A stretch of 6,737 nt of DNA from Candidatus Aenigmatarchaeota archaeon. Its GTDB lineage: Archaea; Aenigmatarchaeota; Aenigmatarchaeia; QMZP01. The position numbers and the translations under genes were made by a program. The stretch lies in NCBI GenBank assembly GCA_016202785.1, contig JACQOC010000089.1:1-6737 (forward strand). Direction: 5' to 3'. Every line of letters starts with the position of its first letter. The first letter of the stretch is position 1. Of the stretch, positions 1 to 6,005 are shown one piece after another. The notes under the pieces were generated by a model. It worked only from the letters and a program-made list of their open reading frames with translations. It was not told the DNA's origin and ran no database searches.

Positions 1-2
1 AG

Positions 3-488
3 CAGATCGAGCGGCTGGAACAAATCCTGATCAAGTATCCGGAATCCTCCAGCCTGCAGACCATCATCCGGCTGAAGAAGGAAATCCTGAAACTCAAGCG
101 CAACCTGCTGCCGGAAAAGGAAGTGCTGCGGGCTTTAGGCCGCGACAATTTCCGGCTGGTGAAAAGCTCGGCCATGGTCTATTTCCGCGACACTTACTCG
201 GACCTGCTGGCGGTCACCGACCGGGTGGAAAACCAGCGCGAAATCCTTTCCGGCCTGATGGAAATCTACATCTCTTCGGTGTCCAACAACCTGAACAAGA
301 TCGTCAAGACCTTGACCATCGGCACGTTCCTAATCCTCATACCCAGCTTCATCGCCGGGCTGTACGGCATGAATGTCGACAATCTGCCGCTGGCGCATGC
401 GGCCGGCGGCTTCTGGGAAATCATCGGCCTGATGTTGGTCCTGTTCGCGGCCATGCTGATCGTCTTCAAGTGGAAGCGCTGGTTATGA
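3..488 (+). CDS. corA: CorA-family divalent metal ion (Mg2+/Co2+) channel, 5'-truncated
   Basis: This is the C-terminal 161 residues of a CorA-type magnesium channel. The reading frame is open to the left edge, so the start and most of the cytoplasmic domain lie outside the window. Visible in order are a long charged helical stretch (window residues about 1-105, the stalk helix region), a first membrane helix (about 106-120), the family signature as YGMNV at residues 121-125, a short external loop, a second membrane helix (about 139-157) and a short basic cytoplasmic tail (KWKRWL). In the family the GMN motif forms the selectivity filter of a homopentameric pore. Here it is intact, although the residue after GMN is Val rather than the commoner Phe. 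A GTG codon at 123 lies inside the stalk and is not a plausible start. The stop codon overlaps the ATG of the next gene, which suggests co-transcription and translational coupling. Confidence 0.93.
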   Translation, partial: QIERLEQILIKYPESSSLQTIIRLKKEILKLKRNLLPEKEVLRALGRDNFRLVKSSAMVYFRDTYSDLLAVTDRVENQREILSGLMEIYISSVSNNLNKIVKTLTIGTFLILIPSFIAGLYGMNVDNLPLAHAAGGFWEIIGLMLVLFAAMLIVFKWKRWL

Positions 489-1006
489 TAAACCTGTTCC
501 GCAAGCGCGAACCGGACAAGGCGATAATGGTGGCGGCAGCCATTGCGTTCACCGCCCTAGCTTTTATCATCTACACCATGTTCTTCGACATCCTGATCCC
601 GGGCCTGCCAGACGGCAGCTACCGCCAGGCGGTCGGCGCGCTGTTCGCCATTCCCGCATTCCTTCTGGCCGGCGGCCAGACGCTGATTGCCGGCTTTTTC
701 CTGCATGCACTGACGCACCTGTACAAGGGCCGGCAGCCGGCCTACTACAAGGCAGCCTTCATAACGGCCGTCATGACGCTCATGTTTTCCTTCACCTACG
801 TCATCTTCCCGAACTTCGGCCCGTTCTACTACATCGTGTTCGCGGTCGGCGGGCCGGATTATGCCCTGCCGGTGGAGATATTCTGGACGCTGTTCACCAT
901 CGGCGTTGGCACTTACCTGACAAGGCGCATCTACGGCATCGCTTATCCGCAGGCCGCGCTCAGCATCGCGCTGGTGCTGCTTGGCATAACCGTGGCCGCG
1001 TCTTAG
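485..1006 (+). CDS. Small multi-pass membrane protein, function unknown (possibly Yip1-like)
   Basis: A 173-residue integral membrane protein with about five hydrophobic segments (roughly residues 14-37, 48-75, 89-120, 128-146 and 154-172) and a short basic N-terminus (FRKREPDK). The ATG at 485 overlaps the corA stop codon in an ATGA arrangement, so I prefer it to the in-frame GTG at 470, which would add five residues inside corA. Loop residues include an HALTHLYKG stretch after the second segment and a basic RR pair before the last one. The spacing of helices and the small-residue-rich last helix loosely recall Yip1-family membrane proteins of archaea, but I see no decisive motif. It has no promoter of its own and is probably translated from the corA transcript, which allows but does not prove a role linked to ion transport or the membrane. 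It ends 13 nt before the end of the convergent gene. Confidence 0.8.
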   Translation: MINLFRKREPDKAIMVAAAIAFTALAFIIYTMFFDILIPGLPDGSYRQAVGALFAIPAFLLAGGQTLIAGFFLHALTHLYKGRQPAYYKAAFITAVMTLMFSFTYVIFPNFGPFYYIVFAVGGPDYALPVEIFWTLFTIGVGTYLTRRIYGIAYPQAALSIALVLLGITVAAS

Positions 1007-1018
1007 GGCCAAATGGCC
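1007..1018. terminator. Short GGCC inverted repeat between convergent genes (weak)
   Basis: GGCC-AAAT-GGCC fills the 13-nt gap between two convergent stop codons and could form a 4-bp GC stem on either strand. No T-tract follows it, and archaeal termination depends mainly on U-rich sequence. This is therefore only a weak candidate for a bidirectional 3'-end element and may be chance in GC-rich DNA. Confidence 0.15.
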
Positions 1019-1019
1019 G

Positions 1020-2468
1020 TCATTGCGTTTCTTTTGCAGCAAGCAATTTCTCAACCGCCAGGCTGTAACCGGCGGCCATCAGGCCGTATTTCTCATATGA
1101 GGACGCGAACAAGGCCAGCGTTTGCTCGGCAACTTTTCCCAGTTCCGGCCGCTCCGGCGCAAAATCCAGCAGCAGCATGGCCAGCTCCGCATTCTCGGTA
1201 ATTTTGCGCAGCGGAACCTTCAGCCGGCCGACGTCGTCCGGCTGCGCCAGCCGGTCGATGAAGCCGCCATCCTGGCCCGGGAACCGCTTCAGAATGAAAT
1301 CCAACAATTGCTCGGCCATGGTGTTGTAGCGCTCCAGGGAAAAGCGGCGGCCAGCAAGCAGGCAGGCTTTGGCCATCCACAGGTTGTCGGCCAGCAGGCC
1401 GTAAGTCGCGGGCTTGGTGCTGAAACAATGCGCCATGCCCTGGTTGCGGTCGTAGCAGTTGGCGGCCAGGAAACCCAGCACGCTCAACAATTTTTCCTTC
1501 AACCCTGGGTTGTGGCTGGCCGACCAGAGGTTGAGCAAAGCGACAATCGCTTTGCCGTTCAGGTCGACGTAAACAGTCTGGTCGATGAATGGTATCGGCA
1601 ACTTGTCCCGGTTTTCCAGGTTCAAGCCATAATATTTCTCCTCGCCGTCGGCATCCTGGCTGCCATAGAAGGCTTTGCCACACAGGGTAGTGGACATGAA
1701 GCTGGCGGCATGCTCGGCGACCTTGAAGTATTCCGTTTTGTCGGTTATCTTGTGCAGCTCAGTGAAGAGCCGCACCAATTCCGCGTTGGTCTCCAGCATC
1801 TTCTCGTAATGCGGCGCCGACCAGTCGCGCTGTGTCGCATAGCGGAAAAAGCCGCCGGCATGCTTATCGTACAAGCCGGCCATGATGCCTTGGCCAGACT
1901 TTTCCGCCAGCCGCAACAACTCGTCACTGTTACGCTTGCGGTGGAAGTGCAACAACAGTTCTAGCTGTTCGGCCATGGGAAATTTCTGGTGGAAGCCGAA
2001 ACCGCCATATTCCAGGTCAAACGCTTCGATGCAACGGTCCAGGATCATTTCGCCGGCGTTGCGGTCCAAAACAGTCTGCTTCAGCTCCTGCCCGCCGTAG
2101 CCACTTGCCGTGTCCTTGAACTCATGATACATCGATGCAACTTCAGCCAACGACTGCAGCATCTGGCCGGCCGGCAGATAGGTGAATCCGGTGAGCAATT
2201 CGCCCTTATGGTTCAGGAACGCGGTAGTCGGCCAGCCGCCCTGGTTATAGCGTTCATTTATGTCCGGCCGGCGGTCAGTGTCGACTTTCACCGCAACGAA
2301 AGCGCTGTTCACTTTCTTGGCCACCGCTGGGTTTGCATACGTCGCGTTTTCCATGACGTGGCACCAGTGGCACCAGACGCCGTGGATGTCCAACAAAATT
2401 GGCTTGCCCTCTGCCCGCGATTTTTCGAACGCCGGCTTGCCCCACTCCAGCCATGCAATGGTCGGCAT
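1020..2468 (-). CDS. YyaL/DUF255-type protein: thioredoxin-like domain plus alpha/alpha-barrel domain
   Basis: A 482-residue protein of the YyaL/spermatogenesis-associated protein 20 (DUF255) family. The N-terminal thioredoxin-like domain (about 1-120) carries the family hallmark WCHWCHVM, with a CxxC at Cys33 and Cys36, then KVDTDRRPDI (61-70) and the cis-proline-type loop GGWP (77-80). The rest resembles the six-hairpin (alpha/alpha) toroid of this family: GGFGFHQKFP (155-164), GGFFRY (205-210), PHYEKML (219-225), QDADGE (271-276) and DGGFID (400-405). There is no signal peptide, so it is probably cytosolic. Many family members are about 650-700 residues. This one is shorter but keeps landmarks from end to end, so it looks like a compact version, not a fragment. 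The biochemical role of the family is unsettled, and a thiol-redox activity is inferred from the CxxC. The start is supported by a TATA element centred about 24 bp upstream. It is divergent from the haem membrane protein gene. Confidence 0.9.
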   Translation of the reverse strand: MPTIAWLEWGKPAFEKSRAEGKPILLDIHGVWCHWCHVMENATYANPAVAKKVNSAFVAVKVDTDRRPDINERYNQGGWPTTAFLNHKGELLTGFTYLPAGQMLQSLAEVASMYHEFKDTASGYGGQELKQTVLDRNAGEMILDRCIEAFDLEYGGFGFHQKFPMAEQLELLLHFHRKRNSDELLRLAEKSGQGIMAGLYDKHAGGFFRYATQRDWSAPHYEKMLETNAELVRLFTELHKITDKTEYFKVAEHAASFMSTTLCGKAFYGSQDADGEEKYYGLNLENRDKLPIPFIDQTVYVDLNGKAIVALLNLWSASHNPGLKEKLLSVLGFLAANCYDRNQGMAHCFSTKPATYGLLADNLWMAKACLLAGRRFSLERYNTMAEQLLDFILKRFPGQDGGFIDRLAQPDDVGRLKVPLRKITENAELAMLLLDFAPERPELGKVAEQTLALFASSYEKYGLMAAGYSLAVEKLLAAKETQ

Positions 2469-2488
2469 GAAGCTAATTGTCTGCGGCC

Positions 2489-2498
2489 AATAAAAACC
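2489..2498 (-). promoter_or_regulatory. TATA-type promoter of the YyaL-like gene
   Basis: On the minus strand this reads GGTTTTTATT. Its TTTTTATT core is centred about 24.5 bp upstream of the A of the ATG at 2468. In archaea the TATA centre lies roughly 25 bp upstream of the transcription start, so the transcript should begin at or next to the start codon (leaderless). It is the mirror image of the box on the other side of the divergent region. Confidence 0.7.
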
Positions 2499-2529
2499 GG
2501 CTATCTAGGATGTCAGATAGGTTTTTATT
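2489..2529. repeat. Interrupted palindrome spanning the divergent promoter region (candidate operator)
   Basis: The left arm is AATAAAAAC (2489-2497) plus CTATCT (2501-2506). The right arm is AGATAG (2515-2520) plus GTTTTTATT (2521-2529). The arms are exact reverse complements over 15 positions except for a 3-bp CGG insertion (2498-2500) in the left arm, and 8 bp separate them. The outer parts are the two TATA boxes. The inner CTATCT-N8-AGATAG half-sites lie where the upstream TFB-recognition elements would be. A further AGATAG at 2542-2547 sits just before the ATG of the plus-strand gene. A dimeric regulator binding the inner half-sites could affect both promoters, but that role is inferred. 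Confidence 0.55.
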
Positions 2530-2530
2530 T
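2520..2530 (+). promoter_or_regulatory. TATA-type promoter of the ferric-reductase-like gene
   Basis: GGTTTTTATTT, with its TTTTTATT core (2522-2529) centred about 25.5 bp before the A of the ATG at 2551. This predicts a leaderless or nearly leaderless transcript. A GAGG at 2537-2540 lies upstream of the ATG, but it would probably fall outside such a transcript, so I do not rely on it as a ribosome binding site. Confidence 0.7.
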
Positions 2531-2550
2531 GACGAAGAGGAAGATAGCTA

Positions 2551-3309
2551 ATGGCCGAAGATATCCAGCCGCAGCCGGTAACCCAGCCGGAACGGCCCAA
2601 GGTGCAACTGTTTGCCGGCGCCCGGGCCAACAAAGGCTACGTGCTGAAAGCCAGCCTGCTTGCGCTTGCCTTCTGGCTGCTGCAGTTCCTCTACCAGTTC
2701 TTCGCCTTCAGCGCTGGCGACGTGACGCTATCCTTGATCAGGAGCTTCGCCTTCTCCGGCGCCAGCCTGATCGGCCTGGCCTTGGTCGTCGGCCCGTTGG
2801 CGAGGCTGACCAAATACAATTTCATCGTGCACCGCCGCAGCATCGGCGTGTGGGGCTTCACCTTCATCATCATGCATTTCTTCGCAGTGATGGCGCTTGC
2901 CTTCAACTTCAACCAGGCTTTGCTGTTCTGGGATTTCAACCCGTTCATCAACTTCCTGCTGTTCGGCTTCGGCGCCTACTGGCTGTTCATGCCGCTGTAC
3001 CTGACGTCCACAGACTGGGCCACCCAGAAACTGGGCTACAAGAACTGGAAGCGGCTGCACCGGCTGGCCTACCCGGGATACATACTGGCCATGCTGCATT
3101 ACACCCAGGTCAACCCGCAGGCCTTGCAAAGCGCGCCGGGCTATTTGCTGCTGCTGGTTACCGGGCTCGCCATCGTCTTGCAGGTCGCCGGCTTCGTGAA
3201 GACCATCAGCCGGAGCAAAAACCGGAAAGACCTGCTCATCGGCCTGGCCATAATCGCGCTCGGCCTGCTGCTGGCCTGGGCGTCGTACTCCGGCATGTTC
3301 AAGGGCTGA
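2551..3309 (+). CDS. Ferric-reductase-like / MsrQ (YedZ)-like haem b membrane protein
   Basis: A 252-residue multi-pass membrane protein of the ferric-reductase-like transmembrane group, closest in layout to MsrQ/YedZ. After a polar Pro/Gln-rich N-terminus (1-28) come about six to seven hydrophobic helices. Conserved landmarks are RRSIGVWGF (95-103) leading to His109 in a helix, PLYLTS (148-153), and NWKRLHRLAYP (165-175) with His170 and His183. The 13-residue spacing of the last two histidines matches that of the conserved haem-ligand histidines of MsrQ, so His109, His170 and His183 are the likely haem b ligands. Known MsrQ passes electrons to the extracytoplasmic methionine-sulfoxide reductase MsrP, but no MsrP gene is visible here, so the electron acceptor is unknown. 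No FAD/NAD domain is fused. It is divergent from the CxxC protein gene under a shared promoter region and converges on the J-like gene with 26 nt between the stop codons. Confidence 0.85.
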   Translation: MAEDIQPQPVTQPERPKVQLFAGARANKGYVLKASLLALAFWLLQFLYQFFAFSAGDVTLSLIRSFAFSGASLIGLALVVGPLARLTKYNFIVHRRSIGVWGFTFIIMHFFAVMALAFNFNQALLFWDFNPFINFLLFGFGAYWLFMPLYLTSTDWATQKLGYKNWKRLHRLAYPGYILAMLHYTQVNPQALQSAPGYLLLLVTGLAIVLQVAGFVKTISRSKNRKDLLIGLAIIALGLLLAWASYSGMFKG

Positions 3310-3335
3310 CCGCGGCCGGCGAAGTGGAAGCCGGG

Positions 3336-4559
3336 TCAAGGCCCGATGTATCCCTCAATCACGTCGCGCGCATGGTTGATTTGCGCCATCATTTCCGTGG
3401 CGCCCGGCAGGCCGGAAGTGTCGGGGTTATAGATCCGCGCCAGCGCCCGGTATTTTATCTTCAGCTGCTCGTGCGACGGCACCGCGGCAAGGCCCAGCAC
3501 CGTCATCGCCTCCTGCACTTCCTGGCCCTGCAGCAGCGATTCCCGGGTCTGGCTGTAGTCATGGCCGCGCTCAACCGCCGCGAGCGTGCTGCCGGCAAAG
3601 CCGCGCTTTATGGATTTTCCTTCCAGGTCGCCGGCCAGATATGCATCTACCAGCGGTTTGGCGAACCCAGTGGCTGCCAAATAGCTGGCCAGTTCCGGGC
3701 CGTCCAGGCCGGTGGCCTGCTGGACATCGTAGATGCAACTGTTGACGTCGTGCATGAACGTGCCCTCCCACATCCCTTGGGGGACGTTCATCCCAAGCAT
3801 GGCCACCAGCGAGAAGTTGGCAAAGGTCTTGTCGACCCGGATTAGCGGCTCGATCATAGGCGGCAGCGGCTTGCCGTAGCGTCGGTAATTATCCCGCGCC
3901 CGCAGCAGGATGTAGTTGCGCTTGGTGATGTATGGTTCGGAAAAGGTGAAGCGATAAGCTGGGAACGGATGGTTCAACTGCCCATATGCCAACTGCTCAT
4001 CGAAGAAATCCATGGCCGCGTCCAGGCCGTCCTGCGCAATCATAGCGAACACAAAATCCTCCATGAGCGACGGCTCGGCCTCCTGCCATTCTTCATGCGG
4101 CGTCCGCATATAGGAGCAGACGATATATTGGAACAGCTGCCGCTCGAAATCGGCCGCGGCCACCGACGCCCGCGCATAATCCTTGGCGTCCTGCATCAGC
4201 CGCTGCGCCTTCTCCCGGTCTGCCGTCACCGCCTTGACCCCATAAAGGACCTCGCTCACCTGCGCCAGGCAGGCGGACCAGCCGGAATTGCCGTGCCGCA
4301 AATCGTCCATGGCGAGCGAAGCCCAGAAGCTGCGGTTCGACGCCCGGATCAGGTCCGGGGCCGTTTCGTACGCCGTTCCCGACGCGTTGAAAATGTGCGT
4401 GACATTGACCAGCTCGGCCAGCTGCCGCGGCGCTATCTGCCGGGCCATGCGGCCCTGCCGGTCGAGCAGTCCCTGTATCTCCGGGTTCGTTTCGATGTCG
4501 CCGGCCGCCGTGGACAGCGAAACGAACTTCCCTTCCAGCTCCTGCATTTCGTTGCCCAT
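3336..4559 (-). CDS. Protein with C-terminal J-like domain (HPD changed to NPD) and unrecognised N-terminal region
   Basis: A 407-residue protein with no signal peptide or clear membrane segment. Residues about 349-405 fit the DnaJ J-domain pattern: AMTVLGL at the start of helix I, EQLKIKYRALARIYNPD through helix II and the following loop (364-380), and MMAQINHARDVIEGYI as helix III (390-405). The motif that stimulates Hsp70 ATPase, HPD, reads N378-P379-D380, with the Asn codon at 3428-3426. The first His is needed for Hsp70 stimulation in studied J-proteins, so this is probably a J-like domain that has lost or altered that function. A J domain at the C-terminus is also uncommon, since classical DnaJ has it at the N-terminus. 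I do not recognise residues 1-345. They look largely helical, with aromatic-rich stretches around 141-210. The ATG at 4559 is supported by a TATA element about 24 bp upstream. It is divergent from the GNAT gene. Confidence 0.85.
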   Translation of the reverse strand: MGNEMQELEGKFVSLSTAAGDIETNPEIQGLLDRQGRMARQIAPRQLAELVNVTHIFNASGTAYETAPDLIRASNRSFWASLAMDDLRHGNSGWSACLAQVSEVLYGVKAVTADREKAQRLMQDAKDYARASVAAADFERQLFQYIVCSYMRTPHEEWQEAEPSLMEDFVFAMIAQDGLDAAMDFFDEQLAYGQLNHPFPAYRFTFSEPYITKRNYILLRARDNYRRYGKPLPPMIEPLIRVDKTFANFSLVAMLGMNVPQGMWEGTFMHDVNSCIYDVQQATGLDGPELASYLAATGFAKPLVDAYLAGDLEGKSIKRGFAGSTLAAVERGHDYSQTRESLLQGQEVQEAMTVLGLAAVPSHEQLKIKYRALARIYNPDTSGLPGATEMMAQINHARDVIEGYIGP

Positions 4560-4579
4560 GACCGTTGTTGGCCGTTATC

Positions 4580-4587
4580 CATAAATT
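4580..4587 (-). promoter_or_regulatory. TATA-type promoter of the J-like protein gene
   Basis: On the minus strand this reads AATTTATG and is centred about 24.5 bp upstream of the A of the ATG at 4559. The spacing matches the other promoters in the window and predicts a leaderless transcript. Confidence 0.6.
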
Positions 4588-4610
4588 GTTGCGCCAGCAC
4601 GACGCATCGG

Positions 4611-4619
4611 CATAAAAAG
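4611..4619 (+). promoter_or_regulatory. TATA-type promoter of the GNAT gene
   Basis: CATAAAAAG in a GC-rich surround, centred about 24 bp before the ATG at 4639. This position decides the start: the in-frame TTG at 4621 would begin only a few bases after the box, too close to be transcribed from it. Confidence 0.6.
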
Positions 4620-4638
4620 CTTGCCCCGAAATGGCTGG

Positions 4639-5196
4639 ATGAAGCGCGTCAACTGCCGCTACACGTTTTTCGACAACCTCGACGGCACCGGCATAATGCC
4701 CGGCCGGCCCTACTTGGAGAAGGTGAGCCGGCTGATCGCCAGCACACTGCAATATGCCAACCACTACGGCACGTATGCGCCGGCCGAGCTGGCGGCAATA
4801 GCAGATGCCCACGGCCCGGAGCAGTTGGCCGAACGCATGCAAAACGCCTACCTAGCGCTGTACGAGGAGGATAACCGGCTGCTGGCTTGCGGCTGCATGG
4901 ACTTAAAGGATGACGGCGGCATTGTGAAGCTACTGCACGTCGCCGAGGAGCGGCAGGGACAGGGGATAGGCGGCTGGCTGTTGGACCTGTTTGAGGAGAA
5001 GGTGCGCTATCTAGATGGCAGGCGCATATATGCAGTCACGCTCAATTTCCCGCATGCCGTAAGGTTCTATGAGGAGCGCGGTTACGAAGTTGCCGGCCCT
5101 GAAAAATACCAGATCGGGAATGTCAAGCTCCCAGCACTGCTGCTGAAGAAAGACCTGGCAAGCAAGGAGAACAGTGAAGCGGGCTTGGCTGCCTAA
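4639..5196 (+). CDS. GNAT-family N-acetyltransferase
   Basis: A 185-residue acetyltransferase of the GCN5-related superfamily, which transfers an acetyl group from acetyl-CoA to an amine. The N-terminal part (about 1-75) is helical. The beta strand LLACGCMDLKD (about 81-91) precedes motif A, VKLLHVAEERQGQGIGG (96-112), which contains the pyrophosphate-binding QxxGxG (Q106, G109, G111). Motif B follows as NFPHAVRFYEERGYEV (136-151), the usual Asn-Ala-FYE-GY pattern. The C-terminal tail is charged. The substrate cannot be told from sequence. I chose the ATG at 4639 and not the TTG at 4621 because the TATA element at 4611-4619 lies about 24 bp before it. Neighbours give no substrate clue: it diverges from the J-like gene and its stop is 1 nt from that of the convergent CADD-like gene. 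Confidence 0.88.
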   Translation: MKRVNCRYTFFDNLDGTGIMPGRPYLEKVSRLIASTLQYANHYGTYAPAELAAIADAHGPEQLAERMQNAYLALYEEDNRLLACGCMDLKDDGGIVKLLHVAEERQGQGIGGWLLDLFEEKVRYLDGRRIYAVTLNFPHAVRFYEERGYEVAGPEKYQIGNVKLPALLLKKDLASKENSEAGLAA

Positions 5197-5197
5197 A

Positions 5198-5857
5198 TCA
5201 GCACGCGCGCTTGCACAGCAGCATCACGCCATCCAGCAGCTGCCACTGCGCGTCCAGCGCTTTGTCCAGTGCCTGCATGGCCGCAGCGTCCTTGCCCGTG
5301 GCCTTGCTGATTATGGCCTTCCACACCTTCTGGTGTTCGATGTCGACTTCCATGTGGGTGGTGAAGAACTCTAAGCCTTTGCCTCTGATGCCATAGAATT
5401 TTTCGAGCCCGTCCAACTTGCTTTTGGCTACGTCTGGTATCTGGCTCTCATAAGCTAGCAAGGCTGCTGCACCTTCCGCCAAGCCAGATCTGGACAGGTT
5501 GTCCAGGGTCTTGAGGCTCTGCTCTGTCTCCGGCGCCATGCCCGACTCCAGCACTTCCTGGCGGCTCAAGCCTAATGATTGGCAGAACTCCAGCCACAGC
5601 TCCTCGTGCGGCGTGCCGTCGCCTAGTTCCTCTTCGTTCAGGTTGCCGAGGATCATGCGCCGGGTCGCGGCGTCATGGCAGTTGGAGTAGACCGCAGCGA
5701 CGAAGCGCGGGAAGGCGGCGACGAACTTGTGGTATTGCTTGGAATAAATCTTGAGGTCGTCAATGGTAAGTTTGCCGTCCGACCACAGCTTGTAGAACGG
5801 GTGCTTGAGCAAGCTTTTGGCTGCAATCCTGGCTTCGACCTGCGCCAGAAAATCCAT
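5198..5857 (-). CDS. CADD-type haem-oxygenase-fold protein; predicted self-sacrificing p-aminobenzoate synthase
   Basis: A 219-residue protein of the TenA/PqqC-like haem-oxygenase fold, most similar to Chlamydia CADD. From what I recall of the CADD sequence, its functional residues all have counterparts here. The dimetal ligands E81, H88, E142, H174, D178 and H181 correspond to E76, H84, E137, H168, D172 and H175. Tyr27, whose side chain becomes the p-aminobenzoate ring, corresponds to Y22 in HPFYKLW. Tyr43 corresponds to Y38, and the amino-donor Lys152 corresponds to K147 in YESQIPDVAKSK. CADD is a dimetal oxygenase that makes p-aminobenzoate from its own residues, bypassing PabABC. In an archaeon the product would feed folate or methanopterin synthesis. 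The protein ends in a Cx3C tail (C215, C219), and CADD also ends Cys-rich. A TATA element about 24 bp upstream supports the ATG at 5857. No other folate or pterin gene is nearby. The family assignment is firm, the activity inferred. Confidence 0.9.
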   Translation of the reverse strand: MDFLAQVEARIAAKSLLKHPFYKLWSDGKLTIDDLKIYSKQYHKFVAAFPRFVAAVYSNCHDAATRRMILGNLNEEELGDGTPHEELWLEFCQSLGLSRQEVLESGMAPETEQSLKTLDNLSRSGLAEGAAALLAYESQIPDVAKSKLDGLEKFYGIRGKGLEFFTTHMEVDIEHQKVWKAIISKATGKDAAAMQALDKALDAQWQLLDGVMLLCKRAC

Positions 5858-5876
5858 ATTGGTAATGATCCCGGGG

Positions 5877-5886
5877 ATTTAAATAT
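5877..5886 (-). promoter_or_regulatory. TATA-type promoter of the CADD-like gene
   Basis: On the minus strand this reads ATATTTAAAT, the closest match to the archaeal TATA consensus in the window. A purine-rich AAAAAG just upstream could serve as the TFB-recognition element. It is centred about 24.5 bp before the A of the ATG at 5857, which implies a leaderless transcript separate from the Nudix-like gene upstream. Confidence 0.75.
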
Positions 5887-5977
5887 CTTTTTGGAAAGTG
5901 CCCTTTTCTGCGGAGGACGGGCAACATTTGGGGAATTTTTAACGCTTTCTGTCAGTGCTGTGGCCGGCGCTAGGCAA

Positions 5978-5991
5978 AAGCCCAAAGGCTT
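5978..5991 (-). terminator. Possible 3'-end hairpin of the Nudix-like gene (weak)
   Basis: A 5-bp stem, AAGCC/GGCTT with a 4-nt loop, lies about 15 nt after the stop codon of the minus-strand gene. On that strand the stem is followed by only two T residues and then G, so the U-tract is poor. It is the only hairpin I noticed in the 148-bp gap between 5858 and 6005, which otherwise holds the CADD promoter and no gene. Confidence 0.2.
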
Positions 5992-6005
5992 ACTCAACTT
6001 TGCGT

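Noticed and set aside
470..484. GTG at 470 as the start of the second membrane protein.
   Set aside because: The ATG at 485 gives the standard ATGA overlap with the corA stop, and the GTG would add only five unremarkable residues inside corA.
1122..1964. A 280-codon open frame on the plus strand.
   Set aside because: It is antisense to the YyaL-like gene, whose conserved motifs establish the coding strand. The translation is Gln/Val-rich without domain features.
2537..2540. GAGG as a Shine-Dalgarno site for the ferric-reductase-like gene.
   Set aside because: With the TATA centre at about 2525.5, transcription should start near the ATG, so this sequence would not be in the mRNA. It could matter only if the true 5' end lies further upstream.
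1989..3845. A 618-codon open frame on the plus strand.
   Set aside because: It runs antisense to the YyaL-like gene, out of frame through the haem membrane protein gene, then antisense to the J-like gene. Its translation is rich in Arg, His, Gln, Ala and Pro with no recognisable domain. All three overlapped genes have clear family motifs, so this is a GC-bias artefact.
4621..4638. TTG at 4621 as the start of the GNAT gene.
   Set aside because: It begins only a few bases downstream of the TATA element. The ATG at 4639 fits the 24-26 bp spacing seen at four other genes.
4093..4842. A 249-codon open frame on the minus strand.
   Set aside because: It overlaps the J-like gene in another frame and crosses the divergent promoter region into the GNAT gene. 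The composition is low-information and no domain is seen.
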